The notes: a model not told the origin generated them from the letters alone. A DNA stretch of 35,322 bases from Kineosporia sp. R_H_3 (GCF_002198675.1 NZ_MWLL01000085.1:45100-80421); one strand, 5' to 3'; counted from the stretch's first letter, positions 1-7,920 are shown. Translations and numbers: made by a program.

Positions 1-251
1 ACCTGATGGACAGACCGCCGTACCTGCGGATCCCGGACGCCGTCCGCGACCCGGGTGCCGACGCCCGGGACGACGACGGTGAGCCCTCGCTCGCGCAGCT
101 CCGCGAGGGCCCGGGTGGCGGTCGCCAGGGCGACGCCGTGCTCGTCCCGCAGCCGGCGGGCGGAGGGCACGTCGTCGCCCGGCCGGAGCGTCCCGTCCTC
201 GACGAGTGCCGCGACGGCGTCCGCGATCCGCAGGTACGGCGGTCTGTCCAT
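1..251 (-). CDS. GntR-family regulator (YtrA-like), N-terminal part, open at left edge
   Basis: The reading frame starts at ATG 251-249 behind a G-rich stretch (GGAAGGGG and GGGG upstream) and is open to the window edge, giving 83 complete codons. Residues 1 to about 70 look like a GntR winged helix: an opening MDRPPYLRIADAV, then LRPGDDVPSARRL, then ATATRALAELRERGL as the recognition region, ending in a PGVGTRVA wing. Short GntR proteins of the YtrA type commonly sit beside ABC exporter genes and repress them, which fits the divergent DrrAB-like pair starting at 408. The last 15 or so codons lie inside an inverted copy of the gene's own start (1-44 against 213-256), so the C-terminus seen here is probably not real. 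Family assignment is good; substrate and full length are unknown. Confidence 0.7.
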   Translation of the reverse strand, partial: MDRPPYLRIADAVAALVEDGTLRPGDDVPSARRLRDEHGVALATATRALAELRERGLTVVVPGVGTRVADGVRDPQVRRSVHQ

Positions 252-256
252 CAGGT
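1..256. repeat. 44-bp inverted repeat at the left edge (arms 1-44 and 213-256)
   Basis: Bases 1-44 are the reverse complement of 213-256 with one mismatch (33 against 224); identity stops abruptly at 45/212. The right arm holds the first 13 codons of the GntR gene, so the left arm is a backwards copy of the same start codon region. Placement at the very edge suggests an assembly fold-back or a repeat that ended the contig; a real inverted duplication cannot be excluded. Confidence 0.85.
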
Positions 257-279
257 GCCCCACCCCTTCCCGAGCGTCC

Positions 280-302
280 TAGGACACCCCACCGGTGTCC
301 TA
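280..302. promoter_or_regulatory. Candidate operator, 9-bp perfect dyad
   Basis: TAGGACACC (280-288), a 5-nt spacer, then GGTGTCCTA (294-302) form a perfect inverted repeat between the divergent GntR gene and the ABC exporter. It lies 29 nt upstream of the regulator's start and just before the candidate exporter promoter at 323. Position and symmetry suit the binding site of the GntR protein; this is inference. Confidence 0.55.
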
Positions 303-322
303 CCCCGCGGACCTGGAACACG

Positions 323-351
323 TTGAGCCCGCATGGTGACACTCCTACTGT
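323..351 (+). promoter_or_regulatory. Candidate sigma-A promoter of the ABC exporter
   Basis: TTGAGC (323-328) and TACTGT (346-351) are separated by 17 bp, close to the -35/-10 pattern. The predicted start near 358 would give a leader of about 50 nt before the ATG at 408. The dyad at 280-302 lies just upstream of the -35 element. Confidence 0.4.
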
Positions 352-407
352 CTCACCGTCCGTACACCGTACAGAAACGGCCGCACGCGTGGCCGGGAAG
401 GAGCGCC

Positions 408-1364
408 ATGACCGACCGTCCGGCCGTCGAGGCCGTCGGGCTCCGCAAGGCCTACGGCGACGACCACGCGCTCGCGGGTCTCGACCTCGTCGTCGGGGCC
501 GGCACCGTCTGCGCCCTCCTCGGCCCCAACGGCGCCGGCAAGACGACGACCGTCCGGGTGCTCGCCACCCTCCTCGTCCCCGACGCGGGCACGGCCCGGG
601 TCGCGGGCTTCGACGTGGTCCGCGAGCGTCACGAGGTCCGCCGCAGGCTCAGCCTCACCGGGCAGTCCACCGCCGTCGACGACGCCCTCACCGCGCAGGA
701 GAACCTCCGCGTCGTCGCCCGGCTCGCCGGGCTGACCCGTCGCGCCGCCCGGGCTCGGACGGCGGACCTGCTCGACCTCGTCGACCTGGCGGACGTGGCC
801 GGTCGTCGGGTCGCGACGTTCTCGGGCGGCATGCGCCGCCGCCTCGACCTCGCGCTCGGCCTCGTCACCGTGCCCGCCGTGATGCTCCTCGACGAGCCGA
901 CGACGGGGCTCGACCCGCGCAGCCGCCAGCAGCTGTGGCAGGTGGTCGCGGCGCTCGCGGCGGGCGGGACGGCCGTCCTGCTCACGACCCAGTACCTCGA
1001 CGAGGCCGACCGGCTCGCGGACCAGGTGGTCGTCGTCGACGGCGGCCGGGTCGTCGCGCAGGGGTCGCCCGCCGCGCTCAAGGAACGGGTCGCGGCGCGG
1101 CGGCTCGAGGTCGTCCTCACCGACGCGGCGTCCCGGGCGGACGCCGTGCGCCGGCTCGGCGACCGGGTGCTCGCCGTCGACCCGGCCCGGGACGCCGTGA
1201 GCGTCGCCGTCGCCGACGCCACCGAGGTCCGCGCGGTGCTCGACCTCGTCGACCCCGACCGCACGACCGTGCGCGACCTCGCGCTCCGAGGGGCGTCGCT
1301 CGACGACGTCTTCCTCGCCCTCACCGGCCACGCCACCCCCACCAAGGAGCCGTCTCGTGCCTGA
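408..1364 (+). CDS. ABC transporter ATPase, DrrA/daunorubicin-resistance type
   Basis: 318 aa. Start ATG 408 is chosen because GGGAAGGAG lies 4 nt upstream; an in-frame earlier start at 333 has no ribosome site. Motifs in order: Walker A GPNGAGKTTT (39-48), signature FSGGMRRRL (138-146), Walker B VMLLDE followed by PTTGLDP (158-170), and a switch region LLTTQYLDEAD where Gln replaces the usual His, as is normal in DrrA-like proteins. A C-terminal extension of about 100 residues matches the DUF4162-like tail of this family. It overlaps the permease gene by 8 nt, so the two form one exporter. Substrates of the family are antibiotics, lipids or toxic small molecules; the specific one cannot be read here. 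The adjacent GntR gene probably controls it. Confidence 0.9.
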   Translation: MTDRPAVEAVGLRKAYGDDHALAGLDLVVGAGTVCALLGPNGAGKTTTVRVLATLLVPDAGTARVAGFDVVRERHEVRRRLSLTGQSTAVDDALTAQENLRVVARLAGLTRRAARARTADLLDLVDLADVAGRRVATFSGGMRRRLDLALGLVTVPAVMLLDEPTTGLDPRSRQQLWQVVAALAAGGTAVLLTTQYLDEADRLADQVVVVDGGRVVAQGSPAALKERVAARRLEVVLTDAASRADAVRRLGDRVLAVDPARDAVSVAVADATEVRAVLDLVDPDRTTVRDLALRGASLDDVFLALTGHATPTKEPSRA

Positions 1365-2187
1365 CACCGCCGTCCTCGCCGTCACCCCCCGCACGACCCA
1401 CGCACCCGCCGGCCCGCGTTCCGCCGCGACCGCGACCACCCAGGTCGTCGTCCTGACGGCGCGCTGCGCACGGCTGGCGGTCCGGCACGTCGACGGCCTC
1501 GTCACGGCCCTCGTCCTGCCGGTGGTCATCCTCGCCGTCTTCGTCTGGCTGTTCGGCGGCGCGGTGCGCGCGGACGGCCGCTACGTCGACGACGTCGTGC
1601 CGGGGATCGTCGCGATCTGCGCCGGCTTCGGCGCCGGCACGACCGCCGTGAGCGTCTGCCAGGACCTCGTCGGCGGCACCGTGGACCGGTTGCGGACGCT
1701 CGACGTCGGCGGCCCGGCCCTGCTCGCCGCGCACGTCGGCGTCGCCGTCGCGCGCAACCTCGTCTCGTCGGTCCTCGTCGTCGTCGTCGCGCTCGCCCTG
1801 GGCTTCCGCCCGCACGCCGGGGCCGCGGGCTGGTTCGTGGCCGCCCTCGTCGTCACCGCGTACCTCACGGCGATCACCTGGGTCGCGGCCTGCCTCGGGA
1901 TGCTCGCGCGCTCCGCGGAAGGCGCGGGCGGCGCGACGATGGGTCTGATGTTCTTCGCCTACCCCAGCAGCGCGGTCGTCCCGGTGGACACGCTGCCCGC
2001 GTGGCTGCAGGGCTTCGCCGGGCACCAGCCGGTGACCCCGGTCGTCGACGGTCTCCGGGCCCTCCTGCACGGGACGCCGCCGTCCGAGGTCGCCGGGACC
2101 GTCGGGACGGCGTTCGCGTGGTGCGCCGCGATCGTCGCCGTGGCGGTCCTCGCGGCGGCGGTGCTGTTCCGCCGCCGCACGGCCTGA
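1357..2187 (+). CDS. ABC-2 type transporter permease, DrrB-like
   Basis: 276 aa, GTG start with AAGGAG (1344-1349) 7 nt upstream, inside the 3' end of the ATPase gene. The protein has a short cytoplasmic N-terminus, then about six hydrophobic segments, starting with LVTALVLPVVILAVFVWLF and ending with IVAVAVLAAAVLF before a short basic tail. The YVDDVVPGIVAICAGFG segment and the conserved FFAYPSSAVVPVDTLPAWLQ stretch before the last helices (FxxxxFxPxxxLPxWL-like) are characteristic of ABC-2 permeases. It should form the membrane channel for the upstream ATPase, as a 2+2 exporter complex. No substrate-specific feature is visible. Confidence 0.85.
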   Translation: MPDTAVLAVTPRTTHAPAGPRSAATATTQVVVLTARCARLAVRHVDGLVTALVLPVVILAVFVWLFGGAVRADGRYVDDVVPGIVAICAGFGAGTTAVSVCQDLVGGTVDRLRTLDVGGPALLAAHVGVAVARNLVSSVLVVVVALALGFRPHAGAAGWFVAALVVTAYLTAITWVAACLGMLARSAEGAGGATMGLMFFAYPSSAVVPVDTLPAWLQGFAGHQPVTPVVDGLRALLHGTPPSEVAGTVGTAFAWCAAIVAVAVLAAAVLFRRRTA

Positions 2188-2191
2188 CGCC

Positions 2192-2210
2192 GCCCGCCGG
2201 GCCGGCGGGC
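2192..2210. terminator. Hairpin between convergent genes
   Basis: GCCCGCC (2192-2198) and GGCGGGC (2204-2210) pair around a GGGCC loop in the 23-bp gap between the permease stop and the GTPase stop. It could end transcription from both sides. It has no T-tract, as is usual in very GC-rich actinomycetes. Confidence 0.4.
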
Positions 2211-2843
2211 TCAGGACGCCGCGGCGTCCGGCCTGCCGGCGCGGGCCTGGGCCGCCTCGAGCGCCTTGTGGAGCATGACGAGGATCGCGTCGCGCACCGA
2301 GAGGAACTTGCGCGCGTCCATCTCGACGATCGGCACCTTGGGGTCGATCGCGAGCGCCCACCGGATCGTGTCGACGTCGTGCTCGTGGCCGCCGTCGAAC
2401 CGGTTGACGCCGACGACGAACGGCAGGCCCATCCGCTCGAAGTAGTCGACCGCGGCGAAGCAGTCGTCGAGCCGGCGGTCGTCGACGAGGACGAGCGCGC
2501 CGAGGGCGCCCTTGGCGAGGTCGTTCCACATGAAGCCGAAACGGTCCTGGCCGGGCGTCCCGAAGATGTACAGCTTGAGGCTGTCGTCGATGGTGATGCG
2601 GCCGAAGTCCATGGCCACGGTCGTCGTCGTCTTGCCGGGCACGAGGGCGTTGTCGTCCACCCCGATGCCGGCGGACGTCATCCGTGCCTCGGTCGTGAGC
2701 GGCGCGATCTCGGACACCGTCGCGACGGTCGTCGTCTTCCCGACGCCGAACCCGCCCGCGACGAGGATCTTCACGGGCACGGGCGGCGTGCGTCGCGGCT
2801 CGGTCGCGACCGGGCCGGTCTCAGGAGAGCTGTCGGAGGCCAT
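2211..2843 (-). CDS. Conservon GTPase (CvnD-like, Ras-type ATP/GTP-binding protein)
   Basis: 210 aa. After a 25-residue disordered N-terminus come the P-loop GGFGVGKTT (about 30-38), a switch-I region containing KTTTTVAMDFGRI, the G3 motif FGTPGQDRF, a G4-like VNRFDGG in place of NKxD, and a G5-like MDARKF. This order and the VKILVAGGFGVGKTT opening are typical of the fourth gene of actinobacterial conservons, whose products associate at the membrane with the roadblock and DUF742 partners. ATG 2843 lies 23 nt inside the end of the DUF742 gene, so translation is coupled. It is the last gene of the amt operon and is closed by the hairpin at 2192-2210. Its downstream target is unknown. Confidence 0.9.
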   Translation of the reverse strand: MASDSSPETGPVATEPRRTPPVPVKILVAGGFGVGKTTTVATVSEIAPLTTEARMTSAGIGVDDNALVPGKTTTTVAMDFGRITIDDSLKLYIFGTPGQDRFGFMWNDLAKGALGALVLVDDRRLDDCFAAVDYFERMGLPFVVGVNRFDGGHEHDVDTIRWALAIDPKVPIVEMDARKFLSVRDAILVMLHKALEAAQARAGRPDAAAS

Positions 2844-3294
2844 CGATCACCCTCAGGATCGTGTGGACGTCGTCGGTGAGCCCGACGCCGGGTTCGAACG
2901 TCGTGACGTGCCCGGAGCGCGTGAGGTCCCTCAGGAGGACCTGCGCGACGCCGAGCTGGAGGCGCAGCCGCGCCGAGACCTCGGCGACGGCGAGCGGTTC
3001 GACGCAGAGGTCGACGATGTCGCGGTACTCGAAGGACAGCTCGTCCGCCGAGGCCTGGCCGAGCTTGGTCGTCACGACCTGGGCCTCGACGGCGAGATCG
3101 GTCTCCTCGGCCGTGCGGCCGCGGGTGACGACGAACGGCCGGACGGCGGTCGCCGCGTCCTCGTCGGGCACCGACGCCACCGACGGCGCTGCCGGCGGCC
3201 GCGGCCGGGCGGTCCGGTCGAGGAACGGCCGGACCGACCAGATGCCGCCGACGTCGTCCTCGCCCGGGTGGTCCCGGTCGTGGTCGTCGGTCAC
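2821..3294 (-). CDS. Conservon DUF742 protein (CvnC-like)
   Basis: 157 aa. GTG 3294-3292 overlaps the roadblock stop as GTGA. The first 50 residues are acidic and proline-rich; the DUF742 core begins at VRPFVVTRGRT and contains EAQVVTT, LSFEYRDIVDLC, EPLAVAEVSARLRLQLGVAQVLL, and ends DDVHTILRVIDGLRQLS. DUF742 has a winged-helix-like fold and occurs almost only in conservons next to roadblock and GTPase proteins, where it is thought to act as an adaptor. Its place between those two genes here is canonical. Confidence in family is high; biochemical role is not established by sequence. Confidence 0.9.
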   Translation of the reverse strand: MTDDHDRDHPGEDDVGGIWSVRPFLDRTARPRPPAAPSVASVPDEDAATAVRPFVVTRGRTAEETDLAVEAQVVTTKLGQASADELSFEYRDIVDLCVEPLAVAEVSARLRLQLGVAQVLLRDLTRSGHVTTFEPGVGLTDDVHTILRVIDGLRQLS

Positions 3295-3722
3295 GCGCCC
3301 ACCGAGTTCTTCAGCTCCTCGATGAGCCGCGGGCTGAGGATCGCGTTGGTGCGGTTGATGAACAGCGCCATCTCGTAGGCGACGGTGCCGAGCGAGGCGG
3401 TGCGCTCGGCGACGACGCCGAGGAGCGCCCCGGCCCCCATCGCCATGATGACGACGTAGCCGCCGTCCGCGTCGACGATGACCTTGTTGAGCGCCCCGAG
3501 GCCGTAGCTGAGGCCCGCGCCCGCCGCCAGGCTCACCATGCCCGAGACGATCGCCGCGAGCCGGTCGCTGCTCGCGTGGTCGGCCTCCCCCGCGGCGGCC
3601 ATGAGCAGGCCGTCCGCCGAGACCGCGATGACGTCGACGACGCCCGACGTCTCGTCGGCGAACTTGTCGAGGAGCCAGGTGAAGTCCTGAGCGGCCTCGC
3701 TGAGGTGGAAGGTCTCGGTCAT
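3291..3722 (-). CDS. Roadblock/LC7 domain protein (CvnB-like, GTPase regulator)
   Basis: 143 aa. ATG 3722-3720 overlaps the kinase stop (ATGA). The whole protein is one roadblock/LC7 domain: LSEAAQDFTWLLDKFADETSGV, DVIAVSADGLLMA, SSDRLAAIVSGMVSLA, then the conserved INRTNAILSPRLIEELK end. Roadblock proteins in conservons and in the MglB family bind the partner Ras-like GTPase and act as regulators or activating proteins. Length and order match the second conservon component. Together with the genes on either side it should form the intracellular relay of the sensor kinase. Confidence 0.92.
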   Translation of the reverse strand: MTETFHLSEAAQDFTWLLDKFADETSGVVDVIAVSADGLLMAAAGEADHASSDRLAAIVSGMVSLAAGAGLSYGLGALNKVIVDADGGYVVIMAMGAGALLGVVAERTASLGTVAYEMALFINRTNAILSPRLIEELKNSVGA

Positions 3723-6700
3723 CGGAGCTCTCGGCTCTCGGGGTCGGTTTCGGTGCTCGTGTCGCTGCCGGTGCTCGCGGCGGTGCTCGCGGCGGTGCCG
3801 GCGGCGGTGCCGGCGTCCGCGTCCGCCTCCGCCGTGGCGAGGACGTCGTCCACCCGGGCCATCGCGGTCTCGAGGTCGTCGGCCCAGGCGAGCACCTCCT
3901 CCGGGCGTTCCGGCGTGGCCGCGACGGCCTTCGGGGTGCGGGGCACGGCGCGGGCCTCGAGGCTCTCCCGCTCGGTCTCCTCGAGCGCCGCCAGGGCCTG
4001 GCCCGGGCGCCGCCGGACGAGGCCCGGGCCGGCTCCCCCGGTCGCGGCGTCGGCGTCGGCCGGGCTCCCGGTCCCTGCCTCCGGACCGGCTGCGGCGGCC
4101 GGCACGGTGTCCGGCAGCGCCGCGGCCCGCGCCCGGGCCTGCTGCGCGAGCGCGTCGCCCACGCGCAGCGGCTCCTGGGCGGCGGCGTCCCGCTCGGCCT
4201 CGCGGCGGCGGGTCCGGACGGTGCGCTCCGGCGGTGCGAGGAGCGCCTGGTTGACGGCCTCGCCGACCCCGTCGAGCGCCGCCCGGACCTCGTCGGCGTC
4301 GACGCTGCTCGGGCTGGCGACGGCGGCCGGGGTCGTGTCGAACGCCTCCAGCGCGCGCCCCGGCACCCGGCGACGGACCCCTGCCGGGCCGGGTTCGGCG
4401 GCTCCGGAGGGTGCGGCCGGTGCCGGCGGTGCGGCCGGCACGCCCCGGCCCGGGACGCCGTACCGCGCGTCCCGCTGCTCCTGCGCGGCCCGCTCGACGG
4501 CGGCCTCGAGCTCGTCGACGTCGCTGCGGACCCGGTCGGCGTCCGGCCCCGTCGCCCGCGCGGCCGGGGCCGGGGCCGCGACGTCGCCCCGGGCGAAGTG
4601 CGCCCCGGGCACCCGCCGCGGCACCCCGGTGACCTCGACCGCACCGCCCTCGCGGGTCGGCGGCGGCATGTCGATCGGCGGTCCCACGGGCGGTCCGACG
4701 GGCGGGGCCGCGGGCGGCCCCACGGGCGGCGGCGCGAGCACGGTCGCCGCCGGGGTGGCGTCGGCGACGGGCACGGGGACGCGCTCGGTCTGGGGCCGCT
4801 GCTGCCGGGAGCGCCGGGACTCCACCTGGGCCGGGGGCAGCACCGGAGCGTCGACGAGCAGGGCCGGCGGGAGCGTGACGACCGCGGTGACGCCCTGGTC
4901 GGCGGTCGGCTCGAGCCGGACGTCGAGGCCGTGCCGGCGCGCGATCCGGCCGACGACGAACAGGCCCAGGACGTCGGTCGGCGCCAGGTCGAGACGCTCG
5001 CGCTCCTTGAGCCGGGCGTTCTCGACGGCGAACCGGTCCGGTGCCATGCCGAGGCCGTGGTCGACGACGGAGAGCACGCACACGCCGTCCGCCGAGCGCT
5101 CGGCGGTGACCTCGACCGTGCTCGACGGCGGCGAGAAGAGGACGGCGTTCTCCATGAGCTCGGCGAGCAGGAGGACGAGGTCGGACGCCGCGCCCGGCGC
5201 GAGGAACACCGCCGGCAGCCGGCCGATCATGACCCGCTGGTACTCCTCGACGGTGCCGAGGGCGCCGCGGACGGCGTCCGCGATGGCGACCGGCCGGCCC
5301 TCCCCCGCGCTCTCGGTCGAGCCGGAGAGCACGACGAGGCTGGAGGCGTTGCGGCGCAACCGGGTCGAGACGTGGTCGAGCCGGTAGAGCATCGCGAGCG
5401 TGTCCGGGTCGTCCTCGGCACGCTCGAGCCGGTCGATGAGGGCGAGCTGGCGTCCGACGAGGTTGGAGGTGCGCCGTCCGACGCCCGCGAACATCGTGGC
5501 GACGTTGCGGCGGCTCACGACCTGGCGCTGCAGGAGCAGGGCCGCGCTGGCCTGGACCCGGTTGAACGCCTCGGCGAGCTCGCCGATCTCGTCGTCGGTG
5601 CCGACCTCGACGGCGGCGAGCCGCGGTGTGACGTCCTGCGCGTCGTCCTCGTCGGCGACCCGCAGGAGCTCGGCCTGGGCGAGGTCGGCGACCCGGCCGG
5701 CGGCGCCGGTGAGGCGGCGCAGCGGCCGGGAGACGGAACGTCCGACGACGACGGTCAGGGCGACGACGAGGAGGAACAGCACGACGACGACGAGCGCGAC
5801 GACGCTCACCGCGAGCGTGGCCGCGGACGCCGCGTCGCCGGCGGTGACGGCGACCTCCTGGGCGACCCGGGTCTCGACGAGCTGGCGGGCCGCGTTCTCC
5901 GACCGGACGGCGCCGTACACCTCGACGGCGACCCGGTCGGCGACCCGGTCGGAGCCGGCCCGCTCGAGCGCAGCGCGGGAGGCCGCGAGCCGCTCGCCGC
6001 TCGGGCCGCCGGTCGCCTGGCCGAAGAGCTCGGCGACGGCGCCCGGGGCGAGCCGGGCGAACTGGCTGCCGAGGGCCGTGGCCGAGGCCGAGGCGTCCCG
6101 GGCGGCCGCGAGGGCCTCCGCACGCCGTGCGCCGGTCGAGGTCGCCGCGACGAGCACGAAGACGCCGGACCGGGCCGACGCCTCGTCGGCCCGCAGCAGC
6201 GTGTCGAGGGCGGTGAGCCGGCCGGCCCCCTCCCCGGTCGCGGTCGTGAGGCCGAGACCGTCGACGACGGACCCGACGGCCTCGGAGGTCGCCGCGACGA
6301 CGGCGTCCTGGGTCGCCTCCCGGGCCAGGACGCGCCGGCCGAGCTCCCCGACGGGTGCGAGACCGTCGAGCCGGGCCGCCAGGTCGGTCGCACCGGCGGC
6401 CCGGGCCTGCTGCGCGAGCGCGACGCGGCGGGACTCGACGTCGGCGACGGCGAGCGTGAGCTCGGCGGGCGCGGCGTCCGGCACCGAGAGGTAGGCGACG
6501 GCGAGCAGGCGCACGGACTGCAGCCTCTCGACGAGGACGCCCGCGTCCCGTGCGAGGGCGGCCGTCCCGGCCGTCGCCCCCGCGGAGCGGGCGACGTCGA
6601 GACGTCCGGCGAGCAGCGGCACGAGCAGCAGCGCGACCGCGACGAGCGGGACGACGACGAGCAGCGTGAGCTTCTCGCGGACCTGGAGGCGGTTGAGCAT
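3719..6700 (-). CDS. Conservon sensor histidine kinase-like protein (CvnA-like)
   Basis: 993 aa. TM1 about 11-33; an extracytoplasmic helical region resembling NIT sensor domains (LVERLQSVRLLAVAYL near 55); TM2 about 295-318; HAMP from about 320 (GRSVSRPLRRLTGAAGRVADL region); a degenerate dimerisation helix with LYRLDHVSTRLRRNA instead of a classical H-box; and a HATPase domain with N-box LLAELMENAVLFSPP (about 510) and G-box VVDHGLGMAPDRF (about 547). Residues from about 620 to the end are a low-complexity Ala/Pro/Glu tail with PPVGPP-type repeats. The LDH...RRNA helix is the conservon signature. The N-terminal ATG 6700-6698 shares one base with the stop of the sensor gene before it. NIT domains were named for nitrate/nitrite sensing, but the ligand here is unknown. 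Confidence 0.88.
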   Translation of the reverse strand: MLNRLQVREKLTLLVVVPLVAVALLLVPLLAGRLDVARSAGATAGTAALARDAGVLVERLQSVRLLAVAYLSVPDAAPAELTLAVADVESRRVALAQQARAAGATDLAARLDGLAPVGELGRRVLAREATQDAVVAATSEAVGSVVDGLGLTTATGEGAGRLTALDTLLRADEASARSGVFVLVAATSTGARRAEALAAARDASASATALGSQFARLAPGAVAELFGQATGGPSGERLAASRAALERAGSDRVADRVAVEVYGAVRSENAARQLVETRVAQEVAVTAGDAASAATLAVSVVALVVVVLFLLVVALTVVVGRSVSRPLRRLTGAAGRVADLAQAELLRVADEDDAQDVTPRLAAVEVGTDDEIGELAEAFNRVQASAALLLQRQVVSRRNVATMFAGVGRRTSNLVGRQLALIDRLERAEDDPDTLAMLYRLDHVSTRLRRNASSLVVLSGSTESAGEGRPVAIADAVRGALGTVEEYQRVMIGRLPAVFLAPGAASDLVLLLAELMENAVLFSPPSSTVEVTAERSADGVCVLSVVDHGLGMAPDRFAVENARLKERERLDLAPTDVLGLFVVGRIARRHGLDVRLEPTADQGVTAVVTLPPALLVDAPVLPPAQVESRRSRQQRPQTERVPVPVADATPAATVLAPPPVGPPAAPPVGPPVGPPIDMPPPTREGGAVEVTGVPRRVPGAHFARGDVAAPAPAARATGPDADRVRSDVDELEAAVERAAQEQRDARYGVPGRGVPAAPPAPAAPSGAAEPGPAGVRRRVPGRALEAFDTTPAAVASPSSVDADEVRAALDGVGEAVNQALLAPPERTVRTRRREAERDAAAQEPLRVGDALAQQARARAAALPDTVPAAAAGPEAGTGSPADADAATGGAGPGLVRRRPGQALAALEETERESLEARAVPRTPKAVAATPERPEEVLAWADDLETAMARVDDVLATAEADADAGTAAGTAASTAASTGSDTSTETDPESRELR

Positions 6701-7920
6701 CAGACGGCGTCCCGGCTGCTGGACAGCGCCCGTCCGGAGCGGACGAGGCGGCGCCCGGCGAGGAGCTCCTCGGCCTCCAGGACGAGGTCGTCGACGACCC
6801 CGGCGTCGTCGGTGTCCTCCGGCACCGGGGCGTCGTCCGTCTCCTCGTGGCGGCGGCGCGGGCCGGCGGCGACCCAGGCGGCGGCGAGGACGCCCACGGC
6901 GGCGAGCACGGCGAGGAGGACGGCGATCCGGTACTGCCGCGTGAGCGCGTCGATCCGGGTCCCCAGCAGTGCGTCGATCTCCCCGGTCGCCGAGGCCGCG
7001 AGCGAGACCGCGGCGTCCCGGACCTGGACCCGGGCGGTCTGGTCCTGCGCGACGCCCGCCGACCCGAGCTCGACACCGAGGGCGTCACCGGGGGGCGCGA
7101 GCGTGTTCGAGGCGTCCCGGAGCCGGTCGAGCCGGTTGAGGAGCGCCGGGCCGAGCGTGCGGCTGCGGGTGGCGCCGAAGGCGACGCGCAGGCTGCGGTC
7201 GAGCGCGGCGGCCTCGTTCGCGAACTCGGAGCGGACCCGCTCGCCGGCGCCCGCCGCCGCACGCTGCGCCTCGGTGAGGCCGGGGGCGTCGTGCTCCGCC
7301 GCGCCGGAGAGCCGGGTGAGGTCGGCCACCCGGCCCGACAGGGCGATGACCCGGGGCAGGCGGGTGATCGCGGCGTCGATGACGTAGTACGTGTCGAGCT
7401 CGGGGTCGAGGATGAGGTTCGACGAGTCGCCGACGGCCGCGGTGAGGGCGAGCTCGAGGTCGACGACCTGGCCCCATGCGTCGTAGGCGGCCGCACCGGT
7501 CGGGCCCTGGTCGAGGACGGCGTCGAGCGCGACGCCGACGTCGTCCCACCGCTTGCTCGTGCCGAGGGCGTTCCCGAGCCGGGCGTCGACGGCCTCGACC
7601 GCGGTCCGTGCCTCGGTGAGCCGGCCGGTGTCGACGGTCCGGCCCGCGACCGCGGCGCTCTGGCCGTCGGCGGTGGCGGCGACGAGGCGGACGAGCGCCC
7701 GCGCGTACGTGACGCCGTCCCGCTCGTCGCGGGCGAAGGTGAGGTCGGCGGTCTGCCGCTGGGCGAAGAGCGCGAGCGTCACGACGTACGGGACGAGCAC
7801 CGCGACGGCGGCGAGGCCCGCCGCGACCCGGCGGCGCACCCGCCGACCCTGCGGGCGGGGCTCGGGACGTGAGGTCCCGGGACGAGAGGTCTCAGGACGA
7901 GAGGTCTCAGGACGAGACAT
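6700..7920 (-). CDS. Two-TM membrane protein with extracytoplasmic sensor-like domain
   Basis: 406 aa from ATG 7920-7918; a GTG at 7953 is possible but has no ribosome site, whereas GGGGGA lies 7 nt before the ATG. Residues 2-22 are SRPET-type pentapeptide repeats, then a basic stretch, TM1 (32-52), about 280 extracytoplasmic residues, TM2 (about 335-356), and a roughly 50-residue acidic cytoplasmic tail. The outer domain contains NLILDPELDTYYVIDAA, a signature seen in the sensory parts of some chemotaxis receptors and kinases. There is no kinase, HAMP or output domain. The gene overlaps amt by 14 nt upstream and the kinase by 1 nt downstream, so it is likely an accessory sensor or co-receptor of the conservon. 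No named family is assigned with confidence. Confidence 0.75.
   Translation of the reverse strand: MSRPETSRPETSRPGTSRPEPRPQGRRVRRRVAAGLAAVAVLVPYVVTLALFAQRQTADLTFARDERDGVTYARALVRLVAATADGQSAAVAGRTVDTGRLTEARTAVEAVDARLGNALGTSKRWDDVGVALDAVLDQGPTGAAAYDAWGQVVDLELALTAAVGDSSNLILDPELDTYYVIDAAITRLPRVIALSGRVADLTRLSGAAEHDAPGLTEAQRAAAGAGERVRSEFANEAAALDRSLRVAFGATRSRTLGPALLNRLDRLRDASNTLAPPGDALGVELGSAGVAQDQTARVQVRDAAVSLAASATGEIDALLGTRIDALTRQYRIAVLLAVLAAVGVLAAAWVAAGPRRRHEETDDAPVPEDTDDAGVVDDLVLEAEELLAGRRLVRSGRALSSSRDAV
7865..7917. repeat. 15-bp tandem repeat encoding SRPET units
   Basis: About 3.5 copies of a 15-bp unit of the form GGACGAGAGGTCTCA; the two central copies (7880-7894 and 7895-7909) are identical and the outer one (7865-7879) carries changes. 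It lies across the amt stop and the start of the sensor gene. Because the unit is a multiple of three, copy-number change would add or remove SRPET without a frameshift. Confidence 0.85.

Noticed and set aside
206-1456. Long Arg/Pro-rich plus-strand frame
   Set aside because: Shadow of the ABC ATPase in another frame; composition is the typical RRPRP of out-of-frame GC-rich DNA.
4598-7387. 929-codon plus-strand frame opposite the kinase and sensor genes
   Set aside because: Antisense shadow rich in G, R, D, E; no domain, no ribosome site, and the minus strand has recognisable domains throughout.
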